Shown here: positions 8,262-16,355 of the stretch, piece after piece
How the letters are laid out: each line of letters starts with the position of its first letter
Position numbering within the stretch: the stretch's first letter is position 1
Origin: CAYOHP01 sp964403795 [NCBI: uncultured bacterium]
GTDB taxonomy: Bacteria > Muiribacteriota > UBA6191 > CAZXTJ01
Reading direction: 5' to 3'
Length of the DNA stretch: 28,772 nt
Assembly: GCA_964403795.1 (NCBI GenBank)
Contig: CAYOHP010000084.1
Location: forward strand, 1-28,772
Made by a program: the position numbers and the translations under genes
The notes under the pieces: model-generated
What the model was told of the DNA's origin: nothing
What the model saw: the letters and a program-made list of their open reading frames with translations, nothing else
The model's database searches: none

Positions 8262-10550
8262 GTGCGCCTGCTCGCAAACGGTCGCTCGCGGTTCGTGCTG
8301 CCCATCGGGCTGGCATGGGTGCTGGTCGCGGGCACTGCGCTCGGCCAGAGCTGGGACGAGCTGTTCGCCTCGCCGGATCCATGGGCGCCGGAAGGTGCCG
8401 GCTCCATGGAAGCCGCGGCCACCACCACCGGTGCCGGGTCGGCCCCGGGGGCGACGGAGAGCGGGGCCGGGTCCAGGGGGCCGACCGCGGGGGCGCCCGA
8501 AGTCGAGGGCGAACTCCCCCTGGGCTCGGCGGCCGCCACCTGGCTCGAGACTTCGGCGGGCGTCATGCACCTGACGGCCGATTACCTGGAGTACGACCGC
8601 AAGCACGGCCGGGTGGTCATGAAGGGCGGGGCCTACGCCCGGGACAAGGAGATGCAGCTCTGGGCGGAGGGGGTCGAGCTCGAGATCGGCGCCGGCCGTG
8701 TCCACGCAGCCGGCAAGGTGCGCTTCCTCAGGGGGCCCGACGACCTGACCGGGGACGGGCTCGAGTACAGCTATCGCCTCCGGGAGGGCGAGATGGAGGA
8801 CGTGGTCACCTGGCGGGGGCCGAACAAGGTGGTCGCCCGAAAGATCGTGATCGCCCCGGTGAAGCTGGTCGGCCACGACGTCTACACCACCGCCTGCGAC
8901 CACGATCCGCCCCACTACCGGGTGAAGGCCCGGACCGGGACCCTCTACCCCGGCGACAAGCTGATCCTCGACAAGGCGGCGCTCATGGTCGGGGACCGGC
9001 GCCTGTTCGGGATCGGCCGCTACAAGGCGGGCCTCCGGGAGAACTCGAGCACCTTCTTCCTCAGGCCGGGCTGGTCGCAGGCCAAGGGGTTCACGGTCGA
9101 CGCCTCCTACGACTTCTTCTTCTCGGGCAACCAGATGGGCCGGGCGCTCTACCAGGGGACCTCGGAGGCGGGGGGCAGCGGAGGGGTGGCGTTCCGGTAC
9201 GGGGCCGGGGAGCCCAGTGGCGGGGACCTCCGGCTGTTCCACTCCGAGACCCGGCTGCGGGGCCAGGGAGCGCTCGGCTCCCAGTTCCTCGACCAGGCCG
9301 CTTCCTCGGCCACCCTCTCGCACCGTCACAAGCTCTCCTCCCGGGGGGCCATCAACGTGAACGCGGCGATGACCCGGAACGACATCCCGCGGGTCGGCCT
9401 CAATCCCCTCTTCGAAGGCGTCAACGAGGAACTCACCCTCAACCTCCAGCTCTCCCAGACCCTGCCCGATTTCCAGCTCGGGCTCCAGGTCTCGCGTCGG
9501 CTGGACCGGGACGGGGACGCCTACCTGGGGGACAACCAGATCCCGTTCCTGGGGCTGGCGCCCCTGTTCACGTTCTCCAAGTCCACGCCGTTCGCGCTCG
9601 GAGGGGGGCTCCAGCTCCGGATGGACGGCTCTTACGGCGTCTACCAGGAGCGCAGCACCGCGGGGGTGTCCCGGGACACCAACAAGGGCGAGCTCAACTT
9701 CCAGCTCACCGGTCCCGCCGCCGAACTCGGGAGCACCCGGCTGCAGTGGACCCTCCAGGAGAAGCTGAACTGGTACTCGGGAGGTCTCGACCGGGACTTC
9801 ATGTCGCTGGGCGTCAACTCGACCACGCCGCTGGGCAAGGAGTTCGAACTCTCCTTCAACTACACCCTGCAGCGGGAACATGGGGAGAGCCCGTTCACCA
9901 CGCTGGACACCCTCTTCGACCAGCAGATCGCCACCATGTTCCTGCGTCAGCGCCGGGGGAAGCGGTTCCACGCCACCTGGCTGGAACTCTCCCGGGACCT
10001 GGACGCCGGTCAGATCCGACGGGGCGCCTCCAGCTTCTTCCTCCACTCCCGGGACGGGGTGCGAACCCCCTGGGGGCTCGGCCTGACCTTGAACTACGAC
10101 TTCCCCGGGGAGAAAGAGCTCTCGGATCTCGAACTCGCCACCGTCAGCACCAACTTCCGGTTCGGCCGGGGCGACTGGCGCCACCAGCTGATCACCAACC
10201 TCGACCATCGCACCGGACAGCTGGCCTCCTTCTCGACCGGACACGACTTCAAGCTCGACGAGAAGTGGCGGGTCCAGCTCGCCACCAACTACGGCCGGGG
10301 TGGCCCGGGCGGCGACCTGGAGCGGACCCGGCTGGCCGTGGCCCTGACCCGGGATCTCCATGCCTGGGAGGCCAAGCTGCGCTGGGACGTGGAGCAGAAG
10401 GAGGTCTTCCTCGAGCTCTACCTGAAGCACCAGAGCCGTCGGAAGCTCGGGATCCGGGCCGACTACGACCTCGGCGTCGACCTGCACCCCTTCATGGGGG
10501 AGAAACTGGACCGGCCCGGTCCCACGCTGGCGGACCTCCCTGACCCGTAG
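8262..10550 (+). CDS. lptD: LPS-assembly protein LptD (OstA-like) outer-membrane barrel
   Basis: LptD, with the lipoprotein LptE, inserts lipopolysaccharide into the outer leaflet of the outer membrane. The 762-residue product starts with a signal peptide ending near ALG-Q (residue 28/29). A low-complexity Gly/Ala/Thr linker follows. An OstA-type beta-jellyroll (about 100-240) has repeating strands such as HLTADYLEYDRKHGRVVMKGGA. A long C-terminal part of alternating hydrophobic and polar strands rich in Tyr, Phe, Arg and Asp is typical of a beta-barrel. The length fits LptD. The GTG start lies 7 bases after a TAAGAT hexamer (8250-8255), so the transcript could be leaderless. Other bacterial OstA-barrel proteins are possible, but LptD is the best fit. 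Confidence 0.82.
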   Translation: MRLLANGRSRFVLPIGLAWVLVAGTALGQSWDELFASPDPWAPEGAGSMEAAATTTGAGSAPGATESGAGSRGPTAGAPEVEGELPLGSAAATWLETSAGVMHLTADYLEYDRKHGRVVMKGGAYARDKEMQLWAEGVELEIGAGRVHAAGKVRFLRGPDDLTGDGLEYSYRLREGEMEDVVTWRGPNKVVARKIVIAPVKLVGHDVYTTACDHDPPHYRVKARTGTLYPGDKLILDKAALMVGDRRLFGIGRYKAGLRENSSTFFLRPGWSQAKGFTVDASYDFFFSGNQMGRALYQGTSEAGGSGGVAFRYGAGEPSGGDLRLFHSETRLRGQGALGSQFLDQAASSATLSHRHKLSSRGAINVNAAMTRNDIPRVGLNPLFEGVNEELTLNLQLSQTLPDFQLGLQVSRRLDRDGDAYLGDNQIPFLGLAPLFTFSKSTPFALGGGLQLRMDGSYGVYQERSTAGVSRDTNKGELNFQLTGPAAELGSTRLQWTLQEKLNWYSGGLDRDFMSLGVNSTTPLGKEFELSFNYTLQREHGESPFTTLDTLFDQQIATMFLRQRRGKRFHATWLELSRDLDAGQIRRGASSFFLHSRDGVRTPWGLGLTLNYDFPGEKELSDLELATVSTNFRFGRGDWRHQLITNLDHRTGQLASFSTGHDFKLDEKWRVQLATNYGRGGPGGDLERTRLAVALTRDLHAWEAKLRWDVEQKEVFLELYLKHQSRRKLGIRADYDLGVDLHPFMGEKLDRPGPTLADLPDP

Positions 10551-10625
10551 GCGCTCGAGGCTCCCCCTCCGCCAAACCAAATCAGGCCGCCGTCCCGCCG
10601 GGAGGTCCTTCCGGCCCGGGTCCAC

Positions 10626-10654
10626 TTGGCCGACCCGTCGGTTCGACGTACTCT
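10626..10654 (+). promoter_or_regulatory. Candidate promoter of the pseudopilin cluster
   Basis: TTGGCC (10626-10631) and TACTCT (10649-10654) are separated by exactly 17 bp, a sigma70-like layout although both hexamers are weak. A ribosome-binding site AGGAAGG follows at about 10660-10666, before the GTG start at 10676. The rest of the 125-base gap after lptD shows no other element. Confidence 0.35.
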
Positions 10655-10675
10655 GAGATCAGGAAGGCGGCCCAT

Positions 10676-11371
10676 GTGAGGACCCGGAGCGGCTTCACCC
10701 TGATCGAGCTGCTGGTGGCGGTGGCGATCATGGGTGGCTTGGTGCTGATGGCCCAGGCCACCTACGTCATCTACATGCGGGACTCGGTCGAAGCCACCCT
10801 GCGCAACAACCTGGTGCAGATCCGGGCTGCCATCCAGCAGTTCTACGCCGACCACGGGCGCTACCCCTTCGACGGTCTCGACCAGTTCGTGGATCCGGGT
10901 CCCGCCAACGTGATCGGCTTCCTCGACACCGCCTCGAGCGAGCTCACCCAGGGGGTGCGGGCCGGATCCGGCAATCAGTTCCCCACGGAACGCACCCGCT
11001 ACCTCATGGAGATCCCGGTCGACCCTACCACCAACCAGATCAACTGGCGGGTCCTTCCCCACGACGACGACGAGGACTGGGTGACCTTCGAGGACAGCGG
11101 AGTCCTGGCCGCTCCCAACGACTTCTCGGCCGGCGAAGGCAACGGCATCTGGGACGCCGTCGAGGACCTGAAGGACGACACCGGAAACCCCAACGATCTC
11201 CTCGGGCCCGATCCCGTCAGCGACCGCTACGGCAGGGGCGACGGCAAGCCCACCCGGGGCGAGCCCAGGGTGGACGAGGATCCCTGGGTGAACGGCAACC
11301 CCAACAGCGGGACCGACCCCCCCAACGTCAAGGACGTGGTGTCCTCGAACCGGGACTTCATGCATCTGTGA
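10676..11371 (+). CDS. Type II secretion/type IV pilus-like pseudopilin 1
   Basis: This 231-residue prepilin-like protein has a very short leader ending in Gly, then FTLIELLVAVAIM, the classic type IV N-terminal methylation and cleavage motif with Glu at mature position 5. The hydrophobic helix continues to about residue 30. The globular part resembles GspG-type pseudopilins, with the RAAIQQFYADHGRYPFDGLDQ segment. It is extended by Asp-rich loops (DDDED, DEDP) and ends in a PPNVKDVVSSN region like the C-termini of its two neighbours. The GTG at 10676 is the start; the ATG at 10674 is out of frame and followed at once by TGA. The gene heads a three-pseudopilin cluster. The substrate or machinery it serves is unknown. 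Confidence 0.85.
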   Translation: MRTRSGFTLIELLVAVAIMGGLVLMAQATYVIYMRDSVEATLRNNLVQIRAAIQQFYADHGRYPFDGLDQFVDPGPANVIGFLDTASSELTQGVRAGSGNQFPTERTRYLMEIPVDPTTNQINWRVLPHDDDEDWVTFEDSGVLAAPNDFSAGEGNGIWDAVEDLKDDTGNPNDLLGPDPVSDRYGRGDGKPTRGEPRVDEDPWVNGNPNSGTDPPNVKDVVSSNRDFMHL

Positions 11372-11381
11372 GGTACCGGCG

Positions 11382-11963
11382 ATGATCCGTTCCCGGAGAG
11401 GTCCCTGGCGGGAGCCGGCATGCGCCCGGCCCCGGAGGGGCTGCCGCGGCTTCTCGCTGGTCGAACTCCTGGTCGCCCTGGCGCTCGTCCTGGTGCTCAC
11501 CCAGCTCGTCTCCGGGATCTTCCAGGCGCCCGTGAACCAGGCCCGGGAGATGGTGCTGCACTCCAACCTGCGGGCCATGCGCAGAGCCCTCCGGGACTTC
11601 TACAACGACCACGGCCGCTACCCCTACAACGGCCAGGACGAGTACGGGAACGTCGTGGCCTTCCTCGATCCCAACACCTCCGAGGTCGTGAACGGGGTCC
11701 ATGACGGCCTGGGCCGCTTCCCCTCGAAGCGCACCCGTTACCTCCAGAGCATCCCCGGGGACCCGACCCTGACCGACCCCCTCCCGATCTGGTCGATCGA
11801 GCCCTTCAACAACGACGACGACGTCTCGCCGTTGACCGGCGAGCCGGCCTACGACGAGGATCCCTTCGGCGGTGGCGATCTGGACGGCGACGGCCAGTTC
11901 GACGAGGATCCCCCCGACGTGAAGAACGTGAAGAGCACCAACCCCGAGTACCAGGAGCTCTGA
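11382..11963 (+). CDS. Type II secretion/type IV pilus-like pseudopilin 2
   Basis: This 193-residue pseudopilin has a longer, Arg-rich leader of about 23 residues, the cleavage site G-FSLVELLVALAL, and a hydrophobic helix. The GspG-like core includes ALRDFYNDHGRYPYNGQDEYG. Near the C-terminus is an EF-hand-like Asp loop, DLDGDGQFDED, followed by PPDVKNVKSTNPEYQEL. This end matches the pattern PxxVxxVxSxxxxY seen in pseudopilins 1 and 3. Ca2+ binding is likely by analogy with GspG, whose fold is stabilised by calcium, but is inferred. The ATG is 10 bases after the previous stop. Confidence 0.85.
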   Translation: MIRSRRGPWREPACARPRRGCRGFSLVELLVALALVLVLTQLVSGIFQAPVNQAREMVLHSNLRAMRRALRDFYNDHGRYPYNGQDEYGNVVAFLDPNTSEVVNGVHDGLGRFPSKRTRYLQSIPGDPTLTDPLPIWSIEPFNNDDDVSPLTGEPAYDEDPFGGGDLDGDGQFDEDPPDVKNVKSTNPEYQEL

Positions 11964-11972
11964 GGCAGGAGA

Positions 11973-12602
11973 ATGGCGAACCGCCGGCATCCCTACGTCC
12001 CCCGGAAGGCCCCGGCCCCTGCGCCTGCCAACCGCGGCTTCAGCCTGACCGAGTTGATCCTGGCGCTGGTGATCCTGCTCATCATCATCCCCCAGGTGAT
12101 CCCGCTCTACGACGCCTTCCTGGAGGACTCCAAGGAGGAGTCGCTGCGCAGCCGCATCGGGCAGTTCCGCCGCAGCCTCACGGTCTTCCAGCAGGAGAAC
12201 GGGCGCTTTCCCTTCCAGCTCTCGGACCAGTACGGGAACTCCACCGACTTCCTGGACAACCGCTTCTCCGAGCTCACCAACGGCGTCCACAACGCCTTCG
12301 GCAAGTACGCCCCGGGGCGTCGCATCTACATGGAGGCGATTCCGGTGGACCCCATCACCGGCCTCAAGGACTGGAAGCTGGTCGGGGTCGACAACGACGG
12401 GGACGATGCCTTCAACGAGGACTCGATCGAGGTGACCACCAGCACCCACCGGCTCTCGGGGGTGGTCCGGGGCCTGACCACCGGGGTGGTGGATCCCCAG
12501 AACTTCGTCGCCAACGACGACGACAACGACGGACTGGTGGACGAGGACCCGGTCGACGTCTACGACGTCCGCTCCCGGGCCCGGGGCTACTCGGACATTT
12601 GA
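11973..12602 (+). CDS. Type II secretion/type IV pilus-like pseudopilin 3
   Basis: This 209-residue pseudopilin has a leader of about 22 residues rich in Pro, Ala and Arg. The cleavage and methylation motif G-FSLTELILALVIL and a strongly hydrophobic helix follow. The core carries the GspG-like QENGRFPFQLSDQYGN. Two acidic loops, DNDGDDAFNED and DDDNDGLVDEDP, look like calcium sites. The terminal DVRSRARGYSDI resembles the conserved C-terminus of delta-proteobacterial-type pseudopilins. The start has an AGGAG-type site, 9 bases after the previous gene. No secretion ATPase, secretin or prepilin peptidase lies in the window. Confidence 0.85.
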   Translation: MANRRHPYVPRKAPAPAPANRGFSLTELILALVILLIIIPQVIPLYDAFLEDSKEESLRSRIGQFRRSLTVFQQENGRFPFQLSDQYGNSTDFLDNRFSELTNGVHNAFGKYAPGRRIYMEAIPVDPITGLKDWKLVGVDNDGDDAFNEDSIEVTTSTHRLSGVVRGLTTGVVDPQNFVANDDDNDGLVDEDPVDVYDVRSRARGYSDI

Positions 12603-12633
12603 GGTTCCCCACCGGAGCCGGGACGCCGGATCG

Positions 12634-12924
12634 ATGAGCCGCTTCGCCTGGATCCTCCCGGGCCTGGGTCTGTATCTGCAGGGTCGCCGGGTGCTCGGGC
12701 TCCTCCTCGGCCTGGGAGCCCTGACGGTCCTCGGAGCCGGGATCGCCGCCGATCGCGGCCTGCTCGCCAGCCTCTCGCAGCTGCGGGGCCGGGTCCCGAA
12801 GGCCGCCTGGGAGCCGACCCGGGAGGCCCGCCGGGAGAACCGGCGCCGCACCGCCGAGGCCCTGTTCGTCCTGGTGGTCGCGGGCGGTCTCGCCGGACGT
12901 CTGCTCGGGAGCCCAGACCGGTAG
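12634..12924 (+). CDS. Small membrane protein of unknown function
   Basis: This 96-residue product starts with two adjacent hydrophobic stretches (FAWILPGLGLYL and VLGLLLGLGALTVLGAGIAA), then a basic segment with REARRENRRR, then a C-terminal hydrophobic stretch (ALFVLVVAGGLAGRLLG). It is probably an inner-membrane protein with two or three helices. It follows pseudopilin 3 by 31 bases in the same direction and may belong to that cluster. It ends 2 bases before the stop of the convergent pseudokinase gene. I recognise no family. Confidence 0.6.
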   Translation: MSRFAWILPGLGLYLQGRRVLGLLLGLGALTVLGAGIAADRGLLASLSQLRGRVPKAAWEPTREARRENRRRTAEALFVLVVAGGLAGRLLGSPDR

Positions 12925-12926
12925 GA

Positions 12927-14984
12927 CTATCCGCCTTCCGCCGCCCATGCGGCCTGGAGCGCCTGGTCGAGGCGGGCGACCGCCCGGTCGGGGGAGACCT
13001 CGAAGAGGCTGCGCAGGTAGCTCGCCTCCTCGTCCAGCCGGCGGCCGCCCTCGACGGTGGGCAGCGCCACTCCCAGGGCCACCAGCTGCTCGACCCACTG
13101 GGCCAGGCTGCGACGACGGGTCGGGAAGGTCTCGGGGGTGGTGCGACCGGAGGCGATCTCCTGTTTGCGCTCCTTGGTCAGCGTCTTGAGCGACGGCAGG
13201 GCTTCGTACAGGGCACTCTCGAGTTCGGCCCTGGCCCTGGGCTCGAGCCGCTGGAGCTTGCCGAGGTAGAGCCCGGCCAGGTCCGCCCAGGGTCGTCGCT
13301 TCACGCCCGGATCCGGGGAGGCCGTCTGGAAGCTGGACTCCTCCCCGGTGAAGTCGCGGGAGGGATCCGAGGGGTCCCGGGCCAGCAACCGGAACCGGTA
13401 GACGGTATCGGGCTTCAGGCCCCGGAGCACCAGCAGGTGGTCCCGCTCCCTCTCCTGCTCCGCGTTCTCGACCAGCCAGACCGCCCCGGAAGGCTCCTCG
13501 ATCCGCATCCGGGTGTCGCTCTCGGAGGTCGTCGTCCACCGGATCGTCGCCCGGTCCTCCTCGCGCTTCACCAGGCGGACCTCGCGGAACTCGATCCCCG
13601 CCGAGGTCTCGAGGGGGTACTCGGCTCCGAAGCTGGCGCCGGAGGGATCCGCCGACGAGGCCACCCCCAGCCGGTACAGGTAGCGGCTGGACGGGGCCAA
13701 GCCCTCGACCGGGGTACGTCCCTCGGTGACGGGCCCGTCGACCGGGGTGCCGATCACGGCGTCGCCTCCTCCGGAAGGCCGCACCTCGACGAAGACCCAG
13801 CCGGGTCGGTCCAGTCGCCAGGCGAAGGTGGCTCCCCTGCTGGTGGCCTGCTTGGAGTGCTCGACCAGCCGGGGCGCGGCCGCGAACACGCCCCGTCCCC
13901 GGGCTGCCAGGGCGGCCAGCAGCACCAGCAGGAAGACCGGTCCCAGCACCGCCAACAGGCGCACCTGGGTCTCCCGCTCGGCGAGGTTCCCGTGGCCTCC
14001 GGTCAGGGTGGCCAGGGCCCGCACCAGCGCCGGGCTCTGGTACCAGGCCGGGGCCTCGGCGGGAGCTTCGAGGGTCCGGGTGGCGTCGGTCCGGGTAGGC
14101 CCCATCGGGACGGTCCGCAACGGACCCGAGGAGGTGGTGGCGGCCGAACCGCTCGAGGTCCCGGTGGCCAGCCCGCGGATCTGCTGGCGCCGCTGGAGCT
14201 TCTGGAGCTCCTTGAACGCTTCGCTGGCCGACGGCCGGGCGTCGGAGGCGGTGGCCAGGAGGCGGACCAGGAACCGGTCGAGTTCGGCGGTGGCCTTCGG
14301 CTGGAGCGAGGAGGCCGGCCGGATCCGGGCCTCGTCGCCGCTCCCGCCCACCACGAAGGGCAGGGTACCGGGGTGGGGGAGCTGGCCGGTCACCATCTCG
14401 TAGACCAGCGCGCCGAGCTGGTACACGTCGCTGGCCGAGCCCACCGCCTCGCCCAGGGCCTGCTCCGGCGAGAGGCGCAGGGCATTGCCGGGCGCCTTGG
14501 CGAGTTCCTGGGAGCCGATGTCGGCCAGCACCGCGCTGCCCCGCGTCCCGAATCGCACCGCGGCCGGGAAGAGGGCACCGTGCACGATCGTCTTCTCGTG
14601 CATGAAGGCCAGCGCCTTGGCCACTTCGGTGGCGATGGAGAGGGCTTCCTCCAGGGGCAGGGCCCCGGAGCGCAGCTTGGCCTCGAGGTCCTCGGGCGCC
14701 AGCAGCTCCATCACGTAGTAGGCGTATCCGTCGACGACTCCGGAATCGAAGATGGTGAGCACGTTGGGGTGGGAGAGCTTGGCCAGTGCCTGTCCCTGGA
14801 TCCGGAACCGGCGGGCGAGCTGGGGGTCGGCCGCCTTCTCGGGAGGCATCACCTTGACCGCGACCATGCGATCGAGACCCACCTGGGTCGCCCGATAGAC
14901 GTCCCCGAGACGTCCCGAGCCGATCCGCTCCTCGAGCCGGTAGCGGCCGAGCTCGCTGCCCACCAGCCGGTCGCCCTGCTGCAT
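12927..14984 (-). CDS. Transmembrane pseudokinase with fibronectin-type outer domains
   Basis: This 685-residue protein has the architecture of a bacterial receptor Ser/Thr kinase. A protein kinase-like domain spans about 14-260, with glycine loop IGSGRLGDV (21-29) and VAVK (Lys44), as well as LSPEQ (171-175) and SDVYQLG. Key catalytic residues are missing. The HRDLKPxN loop reads HGALFPAA (135-142), losing the catalytic Asp, the Lys and the Asn. The alpha-C Glu appears to be Gln63. DFG reads DIG (155-157). A Ser/Thr/Pro linker leads to a membrane helix (about 342-362). Two fibronectin type III-like domains (about 384-455 and 463-555) and a helical C-terminus lie outside. It is most likely a catalytically dead sensor or scaffold. 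It is divergent from hemL, 84 bases apart. Confidence 0.85.
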   Translation of the reverse strand: MQQGDRLVGSELGRYRLEERIGSGRLGDVYRATQVGLDRMVAVKVMPPEKAADPQLARRFRIQGQALAKLSHPNVLTIFDSGVVDGYAYYVMELLAPEDLEAKLRSGALPLEEALSIATEVAKALAFMHEKTIVHGALFPAAVRFGTRGSAVLADIGSQELAKAPGNALRLSPEQALGEAVGSASDVYQLGALVYEMVTGQLPHPGTLPFVVGGSGDEARIRPASSLQPKATAELDRFLVRLLATASDARPSASEAFKELQKLQRRQQIRGLATGTSSGSAATTSSGPLRTVPMGPTRTDATRTLEAPAEAPAWYQSPALVRALATLTGGHGNLAERETQVRLLAVLGPVFLLVLLAALAARGRGVFAAAPRLVEHSKQATSRGATFAWRLDRPGWVFVEVRPSGGGDAVIGTPVDGPVTEGRTPVEGLAPSSRYLYRLGVASSADPSGASFGAEYPLETSAGIEFREVRLVKREEDRATIRWTTTSESDTRMRIEEPSGAVWLVENAEQERERDHLLVLRGLKPDTVYRFRLLARDPSDPSRDFTGEESSFQTASPDPGVKRRPWADLAGLYLGKLQRLEPRARAELESALYEALPSLKTLTKERKQEIASGRTTPETFPTRRRSLAQWVEQLVALGVALPTVEGGRRLDEEASYLRSLFEVSPDRAVARLDQALQAAWAAEGG

Positions 14985-15068
14985 GGGCCAAGCGTACCCG
15001 ATCGCTCCCGGCGGATGGCCGGACCGGGCTCTTCGCCGACCTGCTACTTTCGGGGCGAGGAGCCAACC

Positions 15069-16355
15069 ATGACCACCAACCAGGAAGTCTTCGAGCGGTC
15101 CCGGCAGAAGCTGCCGGGCGGCGTGAACAGTCCGGTCCGGGCCTTCGGGTCGGTGGGTGGAACCCCTCCCGTGATCCGCCAGGGGAAGGGCTCCCGCATC
15201 ACCGATGTGGAAGGCCGGGAGTACATCGACTACGTGGGTTCCTGGGGTCCCGCGATCCTGGGGCATGCCCATCCCCGGATCGTGGAGGCCGCCGGGAAGG
15301 CTGCCGCCCTGGGCTCTTCCTTCGGCGCTCCCACCGAGCTCGAACTCGCCATGGCCGAGGCGGTGATCGAGCGGGTCGCCTCGGTCGAGAAGGTCCGCAT
15401 GGTGAGTTCCGGCACCGAGGCATGCATGTCGGCGATCCGGCTGGCCCGGGGCTTCACCAAACGGGATCGCATCGTGAAGTTCGAGGGCCACTACCATGGG
15501 CACGCCGACTGCCTGCTGGCTTCGGCCGGCTCCGGTGTGGCGACCCTGGGGATACCGGGTTGCCCCGGTGTGCCCGAGGGCGCGGTCAAGGACACCCTCA
15601 CCCTGCCGTGGAACGATGCCGAGGCCTTCGAGGCGCTTTTCGAGAAGAGCGGTGGGACCATCGCAGCAGTGATCTTCGAGCCGGTCCCCGGCAACATGGG
15701 CCTGATCCCGCCGCTGCCCGGGTACCTGGAGACCCTGCGCCGGGTCACCCGCGCCCAAGGGACCCTGCTGATCTGCGACGAGGTGATGACCGGGTTCCGT
15801 CTCCACCGGGGTGGCGCCCAGGCGCTCTACCCGATCGAGCCCGACCTCTCGACCTTCGGCAAGGTGATCGGCGGCGGCTACCCGGTGGGAGCCTACGGGG
15901 GCCGGCGGGACATCATGGACCATCTCGCCCCGGTGGGGCCGGTCTACCAGGCCGGCACCCTCTCCGGGAATCCGGTGGCCATGGCGGCGGGGCTCGCCAC
16001 CCTCGAGGAACTCGATCGGATCGATGCCTACCCCGCACTGGAGAAGCGCTCCAAGGCCCTGGTCGACGGCCTGGAGGCCGAGACCCGAGCTAGAGGCCTT
16101 CCCCTGTCCTATGCCCGGATCGGCTCGATGTGGACCACGTTCTTCCGCCCCGAGCCGCCCAAGGACTTCCGGCAGGCCAAGGACGCCGACGTGCCCCGCT
16201 TCAAGAAGTACTTCCACTCGATGCTCGAGCAGGGGATCTACCTGGCGGCCAGCGCCTTCGAGGCCGGCTTCGTGTCGCTGGCCCACAGCGAGACCGACGT
16301 GGAGCGGACCGTGGAGGCGCACGCCAAGGCCCTGGAGGTCGCCTTCCGTGGATGA
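15069..16355 (+). CDS. hemL: Glutamate-1-semialdehyde 2,1-aminomutase
   Basis: HemL is a PLP enzyme that converts glutamate-1-semialdehyde to 5-aminolevulinate in the C5 pathway to heme and cobalamin. The 428-residue length is standard. It opens with the family pattern LPGGVNSPVRAF. MVSSGTEACMSAIRLARG (PLP phosphate-binding region), KFEGHYHGH, and the PLP-lysine motif STFGKVIGGGYPVGAYGG follow. An AGGAG site precedes the ATG, and TACTTT at 15045-15050 is a possible -10. The last 8 bases overlap the next gene. Because the C5 pathway also feeds corrin synthesis, hemL upstream of a B12-dependent nrdJ is functionally reasonable. Confidence 0.96.
   Translation: MTTNQEVFERSRQKLPGGVNSPVRAFGSVGGTPPVIRQGKGSRITDVEGREYIDYVGSWGPAILGHAHPRIVEAAGKAAALGSSFGAPTELELAMAEAVIERVASVEKVRMVSSGTEACMSAIRLARGFTKRDRIVKFEGHYHGHADCLLASAGSGVATLGIPGCPGVPEGAVKDTLTLPWNDAEAFEALFEKSGGTIAAVIFEPVPGNMGLIPPLPGYLETLRRVTRAQGTLLICDEVMTGFRLHRGGAQALYPIEPDLSTFGKVIGGGYPVGAYGGRRDIMDHLAPVGPVYQAGTLSGNPVAMAAGLATLEELDRIDAYPALEKRSKALVDGLEAETRARGLPLSYARIGSMWTTFFRPEPPKDFRQAKDADVPRFKKYFHSMLEQGIYLAASAFEAGFVSLAHSETDVERTVEAHAKALEVAFRG

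Noticed and set aside
10674-10679. ATG start for the first pseudopilin
   Set aside because: The ATG at 10674 is followed immediately by TGA. The in-frame GTG two bases later gives the prepilin leader.
13437-15068. Upstream extension of the hemL frame across the pseudokinase gene
   Set aside because: The frame happens to be open, but HemL homology begins at the ATG at 15069, which has an AGGAG site, and the total length is then the normal 428 residues.
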